Assembly: GCF_001152565.1 (NCBI RefSeq)
Contig: NZ_CQAZ01000003.1
Location: forward strand, 124,001 to 188,000
DNA: 64,000 bases
Reading direction: 5' to 3'
Source of the DNA: Yersinia pekkanenii
Lineage (GTDB): Bacteria > Pseudomonadota > Gammaproteobacteria > Enterobacterales > Enterobacteriaceae
In this document: one piece after another, positions 52,067 to 62,602 of the stretch
Numbering within the stretch: position 1 is the first letter of the stretch
How the letters are laid out: each line of letters begins with the position of its first letter
Position numbers and translations under genes: made by a program
Notes under the pieces: model-generated
Seen by the model: only the letters and a program-made list of their open reading frames with translations
Told to the model about the DNA's origin: nothing
Database searches by the model: none

Positions 52067-53758
52067 TTATATCGGGCAAACCGACATTTTATCTTCTTCA
52101 GTTAGCGTTTCTATTTTCAGCATATTAAGCATGCTGTTGGCAATTTCACGCTCACCCATAACAACCTGATTAGCGCCACGATCCGAGATATAAACCACTT
52201 CATCGTCATAATGAGCACGAGCAATAATCTCAATATCGGGTCGTTTAATTCTGGCTGAGGCAACAATTTCCCCGGCTTCGTAGCCGTTGGGGATCGTCAG
52301 TAACAACCAACGTGCACAGTCCAGACGTGCCAACGACATAATATCAGCACTGGCAGCATTGCCTAATACGGCATTAATGCCTTGTTCTCGCAGAGCTTCA
52401 ACCCTTGGGCGAGAATTCTCGATTACCACCAGTGGGATCCCTTCTGCATGAAGTTTTGCCCCTAATAAACTCCCGACCCGGCCATAACCCACCAATAATG
52501 CATGGTTGCACAGGTCGACGGGGATCTGCTTTTCTTCTTCTACTGCTTCTTCCAGATTCAGGTCTTCCAGCGTCTCGTTCTTGGCTAAATAGCGATCCAG
52601 TAGCGTGAAAAGTAATGGGTTGAGCATAATGGACAGAATTGCCCCTGCCAGTACCAAATTACGGCCATGTTCAGACATTAAACCGAGTGAAATACCCAGC
52701 CCTGCCAGAATAAAGGCGAACTCCCCAATTTGCGCCAGACTGACGGAAACGGTGAGTGCCGTTCGTTTTGAGTGGCCGAATAGCCGTACTAATATGAAAG
52801 CTGCGGCTGATTTGCCAAAAATGATAATGGCCAATGACGCCAAAACGGCTAGCGGTTCGCGTACCAAAATCATCGGGTCGAATAGCATACCGACAGACAC
52901 GAAGAACAATACGGCGAAGGCATCACGTAGCGGCAAAGTATCTTGTGCCGCGCGATGACTGAGTTCAGATTCATTCAATACCATTCCGGCGAAGAATGCA
53001 CCGAGAGCAAAAGATACATCAAACAGCCCCACAGCGCCGTAAGCAATCCCGAGCGCCAGTACCAGCACTGCCAATGTAAAGAGCTCACGTGAGCCGGTAC
53101 TGGCGGTTTTAGCCAGTATCCATGGCACCAATCGGCGGCCAACAACAATCATCAGGGTAATAAAGGCGATCACTTTGCCAATCGTTATGGCTAATTCAGT
53201 GAACAACTGGCTCAAACTGGTGGTTTCGTTGCCCATCACTCCGGCAAAAGCGGGTAATAGTACTAATGTCAGTACCATAGCTAAATCTTCGACAATCAAC
53301 CAGCCGATCGCAATTTGCCCTCGCTGGCTATCGATCAGTTGCCGTTCTTCCAAGGCTCGCAGCAGTACCACGGTACTGGCGGTTGACAGACACAGGCCGA
53401 AGACCAATCCGGTGACCAAATCCCAGCCTAATAAATGAGACAAGCCCATACCTAAAAGGGTAGCGACAGCAATTTGTGCAACGGCTCCGGGTATTGCGAT
53501 TGATTTTACTGCAAGGAGGTCTTTAAGCGAGAAGTGAAGTCCGACACCAAACATCAACAAAATAACACCAATTTCAGCCAGTTCCGGTGCTAATGACGTA
53601 TCAGCAACAAAACCTGGCGTGAAGGGCCCGGCAAGCACCCCTGCGGCAAGGTACCCCACCAGTGGTGAGATGCGCAGGCGATGAGCCAGAGTGCCGAGGA
53701 GGAAAGCAAGAACAAGGCCTCCGACGATCGTGGTAATTAAGGGTGTTGAGTGGTGCAT
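52067..53758 (-). CDS. ybaL: CPA2-family cation/proton antiporter YbaL
   Basis: 563 residues: about 12 membrane helices (1-390), then an RCK N domain with nucleotide-binding ALLVGYGRVGSLLGAKL. KefB/KefC-like; its physiological ion is not established. Gene order gsk-ybaL-fsr as in E. coli. Confidence 0.93.
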   Translation of the reverse strand: MHHSTPLITTIVGGLVLAFLLGTLAHRLRISPLVGYLAAGVLAGPFTPGFVADTSLAPELAEIGVILLMFGVGLHFSLKDLLAVKSIAIPGAVAQIAVATLLGMGLSHLLGWDLVTGLVFGLCLSTASTVVLLRALEERQLIDSQRGQIAIGWLIVEDLAMVLTLVLLPAFAGVMGNETTSLSQLFTELAITIGKVIAFITLMIVVGRRLVPWILAKTASTGSRELFTLAVLVLALGIAYGAVGLFDVSFALGAFFAGMVLNESELSHRAAQDTLPLRDAFAVLFFVSVGMLFDPMILVREPLAVLASLAIIIFGKSAAAFILVRLFGHSKRTALTVSVSLAQIGEFAFILAGLGISLGLMSEHGRNLVLAGAILSIMLNPLLFTLLDRYLAKNETLEDLNLEEAVEEEKQIPVDLCNHALLVGYGRVGSLLGAKLHAEGIPLVVIENSRPRVEALREQGINAVLGNAASADIMSLARLDCARWLLLTIPNGYEAGEIVASARIKRPDIEIIARAHYDDEVVYISDRGANQVVMGEREIANSMLNMLKIETLTEEDKMSVCPI

Positions 53759-53774
53759 CCAGACTCCTTCTAGT

Positions 53775-53854
53775 TATACCCGTCATCTTTCAAGTTGTAG
53801 GTGTGTTGGCTCCGTTACTTTCCGCGTTCCTGCATGTTGAAATTTATTGGGTAT
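53775..53854. repeat. Short ERIC-like inverted-repeat element
   Basis: 80 bases whose ends TATACCCGTCATCTTTCAAG and ATACCCAATAAATTTCAACA (reverse strand) form imperfect inverted arms. ERIC elements end this way, but the central ERIC core is missing. Directly upstream of ybaL. Confidence 0.65.
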
Positions 53855-54028
53855 TTGCAGAGCAGCAAGCATTTCACAGCAATAGCATCAGTTTATTGCA
53901 TTTATGCGATCAATGCGCGATAAAAATTCATTTTTTATCGATAAAAGTATGCTTTGGCATGGAAATTGTTTGAAGTGGTTGTTTATGGTGGGACTTGCTG
54001 TTTTTATCACGGTTAGTCAGGGGAGTCT

Positions 54029-54056
54029 CCCGACTGAAACACCTATTTCAGTCGGG
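54029..54056. terminator. Hairpin downstream of fsr
   Basis: Perfect 11-bp stem CCCGACTGAAA/TTTCAGTCGGG, six-base loop, 19 bases beyond the fsr stop; no good T-run on the fsr strand. Confidence 0.6.
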
Positions 54057-54074
54057 ATTATAAGGCTATTACTA

Positions 54075-55289
54075 TTACTTATCTTCTATATTGGGCAGTA
54101 AGGCGGTAAATATCCCCAGTAATGGTAAGAATGCACATATTTGATAAACAAGTTCAATACTGGTTAAATCAGCAACATACCCTAGTATAGCCGCACCTAA
54201 GCCCCCCATACCGAAAGCAAAACCGAAGAATAAACCCGATACCATCCCCACTTTTCCTGGAATTAGCTCCTGTGCGTACACCAGTATTGCTGAGAAGGCT
54301 GATGCGAGGATAACACCAATGATCACGGTTAAAACCCCCGTCCAGTACAACGAAGCGTGAGGTAAAAGGAGGGTAAAGGGTGCTACACCCAATATTGAAC
54401 CCCAAATAACATACTTTCGCCCTATCTTGTCACCAAGAGGGCCGCCAATAATGGTTCCGGCAGCTACTGCGAATAGGAATACAAATAAATGTATTTGGGC
54501 GTTTTGTACTGAAACACCGAACCTATGCATCAGATAAAAGGTGTAATAGCTGCTGATACTGGTCAAGTAGAAGTATTTAGAGAATATCAGTACCATCAAG
54601 ACAGCTAAGGTGCGAATAACTGTCTTTTTAGGCAGCAGATTAACCGATGAGACTTTAATGATTTTGCCATGGCTGGCTTTTTGTTGTTGCTGATACCATT
54701 TACTGACTTGCAATAACACCACAATAGCCAGTAATGCGGCGAGTGAAAACCAGCCAACATTGCCTTTACCATAAGGCGCAATAAGGATGGCCGCCAAAAG
54801 AGGGCCGAGAGCACTACCGAAGTTACCGCCAACCTGAAAAATAGATTGAGCCATGCCATGCTTGCCACCGGATGCCATGCGGGCTACCCGTGATGATTCA
54901 GGATGGAATACCGATGAACCGGTTCCAACCAGTGCGGCTGCCAATAAAACCACCGGGAATGTGGTGGCTACCGCCAACAGCAATATGCCCGATAGCGTGA
55001 AACCCATACCGATCGGCAGTGAGTAGGGTTGTGGGTGCTTATCGGTATAAAGACCAATCAGTGGTTGCAACAGCGACGCAGTAAGCTGGTAAGTTAGTGT
55101 AATTAGCCCTATCTGAGCAAAGTTCAGTGAAAACTCGGCTTGTAATAGAGGATAAATCGCCAGGATCAACGATTGGATCATGTCGTTGAGTAAGTGAGAT
55201 ACGCTAATAGCCCCTAAAATAGAGAAGGATGTGCGTTTTACTGTGGTATTAACGGGGGACTTGAATCCAGGATCAGAGCGATCGGTCAT
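54075..55289 (-). CDS. fsr: MFS efflux protein Fsr (fosmidomycin resistance)
   Basis: 404 residues, 12 membrane helices of the major facilitator family. Opening SHLLNDMIQSLILAIYPLL and GLLFGFAFG-type segments (GLFFGFAFGMGGLGAA) fit Fsr. Exports fosmidomycin and related compounds. Located between ybaL and ushA as in E. coli. Confidence 0.93.
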   Translation of the reverse strand: MTDRSDPGFKSPVNTTVKRTSFSILGAISVSHLLNDMIQSLILAIYPLLQAEFSLNFAQIGLITLTYQLTASLLQPLIGLYTDKHPQPYSLPIGMGFTLSGILLLAVATTFPVVLLAAALVGTGSSVFHPESSRVARMASGGKHGMAQSIFQVGGNFGSALGPLLAAILIAPYGKGNVGWFSLAALLAIVVLLQVSKWYQQQQKASHGKIIKVSSVNLLPKKTVIRTLAVLMVLIFSKYFYLTSISSYYTFYLMHRFGVSVQNAQIHLFVFLFAVAAGTIIGGPLGDKIGRKYVIWGSILGVAPFTLLLPHASLYWTGVLTVIIGVILASAFSAILVYAQELIPGKVGMVSGLFFGFAFGMGGLGAAILGYVADLTSIELVYQICAFLPLLGIFTALLPNIEDK

Positions 55290-55554
55290 AGTGAGTATTC
55301 ACCTAATAATTTTCACTGTTAATAATATTCTGGTAATGAATACATACTATGCAGATCGAGCGATTTTTACTACATCTGACACAATTTGATATATATTCCA
55401 AAGTTATGAAATGCAACCATGTATTCTCGGAAGAGAATATAACCGCATTACAGCATCACCTTGATTTATCGTTCTATTGATGTGAATTACCTCATTTTCA
55501 CCCTTTAAACCGGCATTTATTGAACGGTTTTTTAACGATTAATGGAGATTTTCC

Positions 55555-57207
55555 ATGCGTTTTTCATTACCCACTACAGCATGTGCCTTGGCGGTATCAC
55601 TGGCGTTTGCTCCTGGATGGGCTGGGGCCTGGGAAAAAGATAAAACTTACGATATCACCATACTGCACACCAATGATCATCATGGGCACTTCTGGCAAAA
55701 TGATCATGGCGAGTATGGTTTAGCGGCGCAGAAAACCGTGATCGATAGCATTCGCCAACAAGTTGCTGCCGAAGGGGGGAGCCTGTTATTGCTCTCGGGC
55801 GGCGATATCAATACCGGTGTACCTGAGTCTGATTTACAGGATGCTGAGCCTGATTTTCGCGGCATGAGTTTGGTTGGTTATGATGCTATGGCCATCGGTA
55901 ACCACGAATTTGATAATCCACTGAGCGTACTGCGTCAGCAAGAGAAGTGGGCTAACTTCCCGCTGCTATCGGCCAATATTTATCAGAAAAGTACTCAACA
56001 GCGGTTATTCAAGCCTTATGCGTTGTTTGATAAGCAAGGTGTGAAAATTGCGGTGATTGGTTTAACAACCGATGATACGGTCAAAATTGGCAATCCTGAA
56101 TATTTCACCGATATAGAGTTTCATACGCCTGCTATTGAAGCGAAGCAAGTTGTCGATCAACTGCGGAAAACAGAAAAGCCTGAAATCATCATCGCCGCGA
56201 CTCATATGGGGCATTATGATGACGGTAAGCATGGTTCTAATGCTCCGGGTGACGTAGAAATGGCGCGCAGCCTGCCTGTGGGTTATCTGGATATGATAGT
56301 AGGTGGTCACTCGCAGGATCCGGTTTGTATGGTCAGTGAGAACCATAAGCAGGCTGATTATGTTCCCGGTAGCCCCTGTGCGCCCGACCGGCAGAATGGT
56401 ACCTGGATCGTTCAGGCCCATGAGTGGGGTAAATATGTTGGTCGAGCTGATTTCAAATTCCGTAATGGTGAGTTGACGCTAGTGAGTTATCAGTTGATCC
56501 CAATCAATTTAAAGAAAAAAGTTGAGAAGGCTGATGGCACCAGCGAGCGGGTCTTTTATACCCAAGAGATTGCTCAAGACTCACCAATGCTGAAGCTGCT
56601 GACGCCTTTTGAAGAGCACGGCAAGGCGCAGCTAGAGATCAACGTCGGCAGTGTGAATGGCAAGCTGGAGGGCGATCGCAGTAAAGTTCGTTTTGAGCAG
56701 ACCAATCTGGCCCGCATGCTATTAGCCGCACAAATGGAACGAGCGGGTGCTGATTTTGCCGTGATGAGTGGCGGTGGTGTTCGTGACTCTATCGACTCGG
56801 GTGATATTACCTATAAAGATGTACTCAAAGTTCAGCCATTTGGTAATACGCTGGTTTATGCTGATATGAAAGGCCGCGAGGTTGAACAGTATTTGGCCGT
56901 GGTGGCAAATAAAAAAGTAGATTCAGGTGCTTATGCACAATTTGCTAATGTCAGCCTGGTCGCGGATGGCACTGGCGTTAGCAATGTCAAAATACAAGGC
57001 AAACCGTTAGAACTGAACAAAACTTATCGTCTGGCAACCTTGAATTTCAATGCATTGGGTGGCGATGGCTATCCGAAGATCGACACTCTACCGGGCTATG
57101 TGAACACCGGTTTTATCGATGCCGAGGTTTTGAAGCAGTATATTGAAAAGCACTCTCCGCTGGATGCTAACCAGTATCAGCCGAAGGGCGAAATTGTTTA
57201 TAAGTGA
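55555..57207 (+). CDS. ushA: Periplasmic UDP-sugar hydrolase/5'-nucleotidase UshA
   Basis: 550 residues, ATG 55555 after GGAG. Signal peptide MRFSLPTTACALAVSLAFAPGWAGA. Metallophosphatase motifs TILHTNDHHGHF, GGDINTG, AIGNHEFD, ATHMGHY and GGHSQD, then the C-terminal substrate domain (GGGVRDSI). Degrades nucleotides and UDP-sugars for uptake. Confidence 0.97.
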   Translation: MRFSLPTTACALAVSLAFAPGWAGAWEKDKTYDITILHTNDHHGHFWQNDHGEYGLAAQKTVIDSIRQQVAAEGGSLLLLSGGDINTGVPESDLQDAEPDFRGMSLVGYDAMAIGNHEFDNPLSVLRQQEKWANFPLLSANIYQKSTQQRLFKPYALFDKQGVKIAVIGLTTDDTVKIGNPEYFTDIEFHTPAIEAKQVVDQLRKTEKPEIIIAATHMGHYDDGKHGSNAPGDVEMARSLPVGYLDMIVGGHSQDPVCMVSENHKQADYVPGSPCAPDRQNGTWIVQAHEWGKYVGRADFKFRNGELTLVSYQLIPINLKKKVEKADGTSERVFYTQEIAQDSPMLKLLTPFEEHGKAQLEINVGSVNGKLEGDRSKVRFEQTNLARMLLAAQMERAGADFAVMSGGGVRDSIDSGDITYKDVLKVQPFGNTLVYADMKGREVEQYLAVVANKKVDSGAYAQFANVSLVADGTGVSNVKIQGKPLELNKTYRLATLNFNALGGDGYPKIDTLPGYVNTGFIDAEVLKQYIEKHSPLDANQYQPKGEIVYK

Positions 57208-57254
57208 CTGTTATTTATAATTGACTACTATTTATAAATAAAGTGTAAATCTGG

Positions 57255-57280
57255 AAGCCCCCATTTGGCCGTGGGGGCTT
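57255..57280. terminator. Bidirectional terminator ushA / ybaK
   Basis: AAGCCCCC/GGGGGCTT stem; a T-run of eight follows at 57287 on the + strand. Confidence 0.8.
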
Positions 57281-57320
57281 CTGGTGGTTTTTTTACACCA
57301 TTTTTAATACGGCAGATTTA

Positions 57321-57800
57321 TCAATCCCGCTTGGCGATATCGGCAAATGTACCTTGCAGTAACTGACATAAATCTGTTGCAGCCAATTCAATATCTAAAC
57401 CACGCTTGCCGCCGGAAACGAATAGGGTGTCATATTCCTGAGCCTGGCTATCAATAACCGTGGGTAAGCGCTTCTTCTGCCCCAATGGACTGATACCGCC
57501 GACTAAATAGCCGGTGATCCGCTGCGCTAATTGCGGGTCAGCCATCTCTGCCTTTTTTGCGCCCAAGGCGCGTGCGACCTTTTTCAGATCAAGCTGGCTA
57601 GCTACAGGGGTGACGGCAACGGCCAAGTTTTTGGCATCACCATTCAAGCTGATCAGTAACGTTTTATAAACCTGATCAGCATTAAGGCCCAACTTTTTGA
57701 CCGCCTCATCACCAAAGTTAGTCTCTGCCGCATCGTGATGGTAAGAGTGCAATGTAAACGGAACCTTTTGTTTTTCCAGCAAAATAACCGCAGGTGTCAT
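57321..57800 (-). CDS. ybaK: Cys-tRNA(Pro)/Cys-tRNA(Cys) deacylase YbaK
   Basis: 159 residues; YbaK/ProX editing domain with the conserved Lys in [18 protein letters not shown] and the [17 protein letters not shown] loop. Hydrolyses mischarged Cys-tRNA(Pro). Order ushA-ybaK-chiX-ybaP as in E. coli. Confidence 0.96.
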   Translation of the reverse strand: MTPAVILLEKQKVPFTLHSYHHDAAETNFGDEAVKKLGLNADQVYKTLLISLNGDAKNLAVAVTPVASQLDLKKVARALGAKKAEMADPQLAQRITGYLVGGISPLGQKKRLPTVIDSQAQEYDTLFVSGGKRGLDIELAATDLCQLLQGTFADIAKRD

Positions 57801-57989
57801 AATAAATGTCCAGTTTAAAATGAAGATTCATTTAGATTACTTATCTTACACGCAATTATTGCGGGTGGATTAAAAATTAACCTAATGAAATCAGCATAAT
57901 AATTATTAGTGACGCAAGTAATGATGAATGTCGGTTGCTAATCTCATCATCGGGTTGTTACCCTATACCTGTTGCTCATATTATCCGCA

Positions 57990-58066
57990 AGGAATGTGGG
58001 CGCTTAATAACTAAAATAATGAAAATTCCTCTTTGACTGGCCGATAGCGATATCGGCCATTTTTTT
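57990..58066 (+). ncRNA. chiX: ChiX (MicM/SroB) small regulatory RNA
   Basis: The 3' half ATTCCTCTTTGAC, then TGGCCGATAGCGATATCGGCCA and seven T, is almost the E. coli ChiX sequence, which lies in the same ybaK-ybaP interval. The seed TTCCTCTTTGAC pairs with chitoporin mRNA leaders and the terminator stem is perfect. A promoter TTGTTA-N18-TATTAT (57955-57984) puts the 5' end near 57990, so about 77 bases; the 5' end is inferred. Its terminator T-run overlaps the ybaP stop codon on the other strand. Confidence 0.9.
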
Positions 58067-58874
58067 ACCGTTCGTTGGGTTGCAATAATTTGGGAAGATT
58101 GCCCTCGCCATACAAATGTAGCGCGCCGACCGCGACCACATAGTGGCCAGAAGGCAGTTTTTCAATCAGGTGTTGCCAGCGTTTGTTGCGTTGAATCATT
58201 AACACATCATACAGATTCTGGCTAAAGGTCGGTGTCAGTGTTGCCAGGCTATTGACGGGTTGATGTTCCAGCCACCAGCCAATCATGGTTTGCAGCAGGC
58301 GGGCGTTGGTATGCCAATGGGTCAGCGTATCAAGCAGCAAAGACATACCGTTATCAGGTAATGTTTCCAGTAAATCGAGCTGCATTTGTGTCCCTTCCAG
58401 CTCAATAATTCTTTTCTCCTGCGCCGTAGCCGCTTTCAATAATTGATAATCAATGCCGTATTTGCCCCGTAGCCCCAAACGCTGAGCCTGACGGGCCTGA
58501 AGCATCAAGGCGACTTGCCATGCGGGCAGAAAGGCCATCGACTGCGGGTCATTATCCAGCTCTTCGCAGCGGCGCAGCAGTTGCTGGTAATTATCTTCGG
58601 ACAATCTGTCGATTAATGGCTCGGCAACGGGGTCATTAGCAAAAGGTGATGTGGCTTCGGTGATATTAGCTTCAACAATAAGTGCATCAGCCTGATTCAA
58701 TTTATCCAGCAACGGGTGGGGGAGGGGAAACATACCTTCGGTTCCCATATGAATGCTGCCGACCATATGGAAGTGGCGTTCACCGGGCAAGGTAATATCC
58801 AACGCCGGATAGCGGTAAGTTGTCGGCGTGACAATACCCAGCAGTTTTGCGATGCGGCGTAATAATTGGCCCAT
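58065..58874 (-). CDS. ybaP: TraB-family protein YbaP
   Basis: 269 residues. TraB/TIKI-like domain with HMVGSIHMGTEGMFPLP and a C-terminal VAVGALHLYGEGNLPKLL, the two conserved GxxH motifs. TIKI relatives are metalloproteases; YbaP itself is uncharacterised. The stop codon is antisense to the ChiX terminator tail. Confidence 0.9.
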   Translation of the reverse strand: MGQLLRRIAKLLGIVTPTTYRYPALDITLPGERHFHMVGSIHMGTEGMFPLPHPLLDKLNQADALIVEANITEATSPFANDPVAEPLIDRLSEDNYQQLLRRCEELDNDPQSMAFLPAWQVALMLQARQAQRLGLRGKYGIDYQLLKAATAQEKRIIELEGTQMQLDLLETLPDNGMSLLLDTLTHWHTNARLLQTMIGWWLEHQPVNSLATLTPTFSQNLYDVLMIQRNKRWQHLIEKLPSGHYVVAVGALHLYGEGNLPKLLQPNER

Positions 58875-58948
58875 GTGGTTCCTTTATCAGCGTTTTCTAT
58901 ATGCTAAACGCTAAATGGCGCACATGAAAGTGTTGTGCGCCATTAGGT

Positions 58949-59015
<67 letters not shown>

Positions 59016-59037
59016 TTCATGAGCACATTAGCCGCAT

Positions 59038-61881
59038 TTACTGCTTGGGTTTAAAACGCAATAAACGGTTAGCGTTAGTGACTACGGTGATGGATGACAG
59101 CGCCATGGCCGCCCCTGCGACTACCGGGCTGAGCAGCGTACCGGTGAAGGGGAACAAAATCCCCGCGGCAATCGGGATACCCAGTGCGTTGTAGAAAAAC
59201 GCGCCCAGCAGGTTTTGCTTCATGTTGCGCAATGTCGCTTTAGCAAGCTCAACCGCATCCGCGACCCCATGCAGGCTATGGCGCATCAGCGTGATAGCCG
59301 CAGTTTCAATCGCAATATCGCTACCGCCACCCATGGCAATCCCGACATCTGCTTGTGCCAGTGCCGGTGCATCATTGATACCGTCGCCAATCATTGCCAC
59401 TTTATGCCCGGCGGCTTGCAATTGCTTGATAGCCTCTGCTTTGCCATCAGGCAGCACTCCGGCGATGACCTGATCAATACCCGCTTCTTTAGCAATCGCA
59501 TTGGCGGTAATAGGGTTATCACCGGTTAACATCACCAGGTTGTATCCCATCTGATGCAGTCGTTGCAACGCACTGATACTGTCACTGCGCAGTGGATCGC
59601 GGATTGATAGCAGCGCTGCCGGTTTACCCTTCGCGGTGAGGATAACCGGAGTGGTACCCGTTTCAGCTTGTTGCCGCATCAGTGCTTGTAATTCACGGGT
59701 ATCAATCTGTTGCTCTTCAAGTAGACGGTTGTTCCCCAGTAACAGTGGAACGCCATCGACCTCGCCACTGACCCCCAAACCGCGCAATGTACGGAACTGG
59801 CTGACGGGAGCCAGTGTCATCCCTTGCGCACGCTGTAAAATAGCGCGGGCCAGCGGGTGATTAGAGCCGGTTTCCAGGGCCGCCGCCCACTCCAGTGCTT
59901 GCTGTTCGCTTACCCCGTTGAAAGTATGGATTGCCACCACTTGCGGCTGCCCTTCGGTCAGGGTGCCTGTTTTGTCGAAGACTAAGGTGTCAAGATTACT
60001 GGCTTGCTGCAACGCATCGGCATCACGTACCAGCACACCAAACTCGGCGGCCCGTCCAACTCCAGAGATAATCGACATCGGAGTGGCTAAGCCAAGGGCA
60101 CATGGGCAGGCAATGATCAGCACCGTGGTCGCGACCACCAGGGTATAGACCAACTGCGGTTGCGGGCCGAAGAAATACCAAATCAGCCCGGCGATCACGG
60201 CAATTGCCACCACGGTCGGCACAAATACCGCCGAGATCCTATCTGCCAGTTTGCCAATTTCTGGCTTACTGCTTTGTGCCTGGCGCACCAGTTTGATGAT
60301 CCTCGCCAGGGTTGTTTGGCTACCGATGGCATTAGCGCGAAATAGCACCGAGCCGTCCTGCACCTGGGTTCCTGCATGTACCTTATCACCGGCTGATTTT
60401 TGTTGTGGGATAGGCTCACCGGTCAGCATAGCTTCATCCATCCACACTTCACCCTGAACAATCTCACCATCAACCGGTACGCGGTCACCGGTGGTCAGGC
60501 GCAAGGTCATGCCCAGTTGGACATCCGCCAGCGGGATCACTCTCTCGCCTTGGTCTGTTACTATCCGCGCCGTCGGGGGGGCCAGATCCAACAACCGTTC
60601 CAGCGCATTAGATGAACGCTGTCTGGCCCGCTGTTCCATGGCATGACCAAGATTAATCAAGCCGATAATCATGGCACTGGCTTCATAATAAAGATGGCGA
60701 GCTTCCATCGGGAAAACATCCGGCCAGATGTTTACGGTGATGGAGTAGGCCCAGGCGGCCCCGGTACCCAATGCCACCAGAGTATCCATTGTGGCACTGC
60801 CATTCTTTAGGCTGACCCAGGCATTACGGTAGAAATGCCCACCTGCAAATATCATCACCAACAGGGTGATAACCCCGACAATAAGCCACGGCGTTTGGGT
60901 CTCTGGTGTTAGCGTCATGCTGCCGCCAAATAACCCCCATCCCATCAATGGAATACCCAAGAGCAAGCCCAGTGCAGCTTGCCATTGGAAACGCTTCATA
61001 CTGGCGTGCGACATCTGTTGCTGGCGTTCGCGTCGCTCCCCTTCGTCTTCAATGATCTCTGCGCCATAACCGGCATTCTTGACTGCCGCGATTAAGGCCT
61101 CATTGCTCGGGTTACCGGTGACCAATGCACTGCGTTCGGCCAGATTGACACGAGCTACCTCGACACCATCAACATTTTCCAGTGCATGTTGAACTTTGGA
61201 TACGCAACTGGCGCAACTCATGCCGGTCAGCAATAACTGAACGCTATCGTTATCCGCGGCATTTGGTTCTGTTGCCAATGTGTTGCCCGGTATCGTTGCT
61301 GTTGTTTGATGGTTATCTGATGGCTTAGCATCGCCTGTTTTGGCAGGAATAATTGTTTTGGCAGGAATAACTGCTTTTACCGAAGTCACTGCTGCAACCG
61401 GAAGAGTTGAAGAGGCCGCTGCCAGATTTTCCGGCGAAGATGGGGCTGAGTGAGTCAGCGGCTCAGTTTTTGGCGATTGGCTGTCTGGCAACATGGCGTG
61501 ATAACCCGCTTGCTCCACGGCATCTATCAATGTTTGAGCCTCAACTTTGCCATATACCTTGGCACTATCGAGTGTCACATCTGCTGCAATCACACCGGGA
61601 ACCGCTTCAAGTGCTTTGCGTGTGGTTTCGGTACAATGACCACAACTCAAACCGGAGAGCGGTAACTCAACATCGGGGGTTTGAGCTTCTGCGGCCTGAT
61701 AACCGGCTTGTTTGATAGTATCAATCAGCGCATTAGTCTCGGCCTCACCGGTTACTTTGGCGTAGTGAACATTCACTTCAGCATGATGAACATCTTCACG
61801 GTTTTCTAACGCCGTTTTCACCCGTTTAGCACAACTCATACAGGAAAGACCCTGTAAGGCGAGCACTGTGGTATGCAACAT
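59038..61881 (-). CDS. copA: Copper-exporting P1B-type ATPase CopA
   Basis: 947 residues from ATG 61881, which has AAGGAG seven bases upstream; an earlier in-frame start at 61905 is unlikely. Three N-terminal metal-binding domains are present (GLSCMSC, GLSCGHC, GMSCASC at about 11, 77 and 235), one more than in E. coli, separated by an Ala/Thr/Pro-rich linker (about 140-225). Then come eight helices with the CPC site ([13 protein letters not shown]), DKTGTLT and [10 protein letters not shown]. Exports Cu(I) from the cytosol. A CueR box lies upstream. Confidence 0.96.
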   Translation of the reverse strand: MLHTTVLALQGLSCMSCAKRVKTALENREDVHHAEVNVHYAKVTGEAETNALIDTIKQAGYQAAEAQTPDVELPLSGLSCGHCTETTRKALEAVPGVIAADVTLDSAKVYGKVEAQTLIDAVEQAGYHAMLPDSQSPKTEPLTHSAPSSPENLAAASSTLPVAAVTSVKAVIPAKTIIPAKTGDAKPSDNHQTTATIPGNTLATEPNAADNDSVQLLLTGMSCASCVSKVQHALENVDGVEVARVNLAERSALVTGNPSNEALIAAVKNAGYGAEIIEDEGERRERQQQMSHASMKRFQWQAALGLLLGIPLMGWGLFGGSMTLTPETQTPWLIVGVITLLVMIFAGGHFYRNAWVSLKNGSATMDTLVALGTGAAWAYSITVNIWPDVFPMEARHLYYEASAMIIGLINLGHAMEQRARQRSSNALERLLDLAPPTARIVTDQGERVIPLADVQLGMTLRLTTGDRVPVDGEIVQGEVWMDEAMLTGEPIPQQKSAGDKVHAGTQVQDGSVLFRANAIGSQTTLARIIKLVRQAQSSKPEIGKLADRISAVFVPTVVAIAVIAGLIWYFFGPQPQLVYTLVVATTVLIIACPCALGLATPMSIISGVGRAAEFGVLVRDADALQQASNLDTLVFDKTGTLTEGQPQVVAIHTFNGVSEQQALEWAAALETGSNHPLARAILQRAQGMTLAPVSQFRTLRGLGVSGEVDGVPLLLGNNRLLEEQQIDTRELQALMRQQAETGTTPVILTAKGKPAALLSIRDPLRSDSISALQRLHQMGYNLVMLTGDNPITANAIAKEAGIDQVIAGVLPDGKAEAIKQLQAAGHKVAMIGDGINDAPALAQADVGIAMGGGSDIAIETAAITLMRHSLHGVADAVELAKATLRNMKQNLLGAFFYNALGIPIAAGILFPFTGTLLSPVVAGAAMALSSITVVTNANRLLRFKPKQ
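61463..61473 (-). promoter_or_regulatory. Candidate programmed frameshift site in copA
   Basis: Reading on the minus strand, CCA AAA ACT (codons 137-139) becomes AAA AAC TGA in the -1 frame, so a slip at Pro-Lys ends translation one codon later and gives a 139-residue protein of metal-binding domains 1 and 2. In E. coli copA a -1 slip at a Pro-Lys pair just after the first such domain makes the CopA(Z) chaperone. The position is analogous; the heptamer is not canonical. Confidence 0.45.
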
Positions 61882-62070
61882 AATTAACTCCTTATCAAGT
61901 AGCAACCTATCCGTTAATTTCGTCGGGATAAGTTTAGTCGGTATTCCCAGTCATATATCGCATCTGCGGCTGTTATCTACACTAATCGTCGATCCTACCG
62001 TAACCATGGGCTGTACAGATTTTATTCCGCTTGACTGACAATGTTGTTTTCACTAATTATGGAGGTTAAA

Positions 62071-62093
62071 CCTTCCAGCAAGGGTAAGGTCAA
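62071..62093 (-). promoter_or_regulatory. CueR operator and promoter of copA
   Basis: On the minus strand TTGACC overlaps CCTTACCCTTGCTGGAAGG, the dyad of CueR promoters with a long 19-base spacer; it differs from E. coli PcopA by one base. The leader to the copA ATG is about 180 bases, longer than usual. Confidence 0.9.
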
Positions 62094-62160
62094 TAGAATA
62101 TTATGTTGATAGAAAAGGATTTTTATTAACGCTGTCCACAACGCGACCACACTTCGATAT

Positions 62161-62182
62161 AAAGCCCACATTTGTGGGCTTT
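62161..62182 (-). terminator. Terminator of the 126-residue gene
   Basis: Stem AAAGCCCACA/TGTGGGCTTT (loop of two to three T), between the copA promoter and the unknown gene. Confidence 0.75.
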
Positions 62183-62221
62183 ATTGCTGCTATGTCATTT
62201 TATCGGTTTTCGCTATTCTTT

Positions 62222-62602
62222 TTAGGCAGTTAATTGCATCGCAATTGCCACAGATTCGGATTCTGTTGGGGTGCCAATCCAGACATTAAAACTGGTGTCA
62301 GGGTGGTTATCGTCAGAGGGCCACACGAACTTGAAATTCTTCCCTAAAAACTCGCCTACAACCGGCACAAGCTCATACGTTTTCAAAAACATGAAAAAAG
62401 GTAATGCCTCAACGCTCTGAGTCAGATAGTGGTGATTTTTGTATTTCCGTGTCCAGAGTCCGGGGGGTGTTAACGCACTTTTAGCGGTGTAGTTATTAAT
62501 CGCCTCTACCAACTCTGGCCCATAGGTCATGTCCAGTTCGTCTAATGTGAGCATGGTGCGTTTAAGGTCGTGCGACCATATCATCTCTAACGTGAGTAAC
62601 AT
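62222..62602 (-). CDS. Hypothetical protein, 126 residues
   Basis: Not recognised. Soluble, begins MLLTLEMIWSHDLKRTMLTLDELDM and ends TESESVAIAMQLTA. AGGA eight bases before ATG 62602 and a good terminator behind it support real expression. No membrane segment or known motif; a Trp/Phe-rich centre (FKFVWPSDD). The size and isolation beside a repeat-rich accessory zone would fit an immunity or antitoxin-like protein, but no toxin is visible. E. coli has no such gene here. Confidence 0.6.
   Translation of the reverse strand: MLLTLEMIWSHDLKRTMLTLDELDMTYGPELVEAINNYTAKSALTPPGLWTRKYKNHHYLTQSVEALPFFMFLKTYELVPVVGEFLGKNFKFVWPSDDNHPDTSFNVWIGTPTESESVAIAMQLTA

Noticed and set aside
59038-61881. Long + strand frames across copA
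   Set aside because: They are antisense shadows of a well-supported P-type ATPase.
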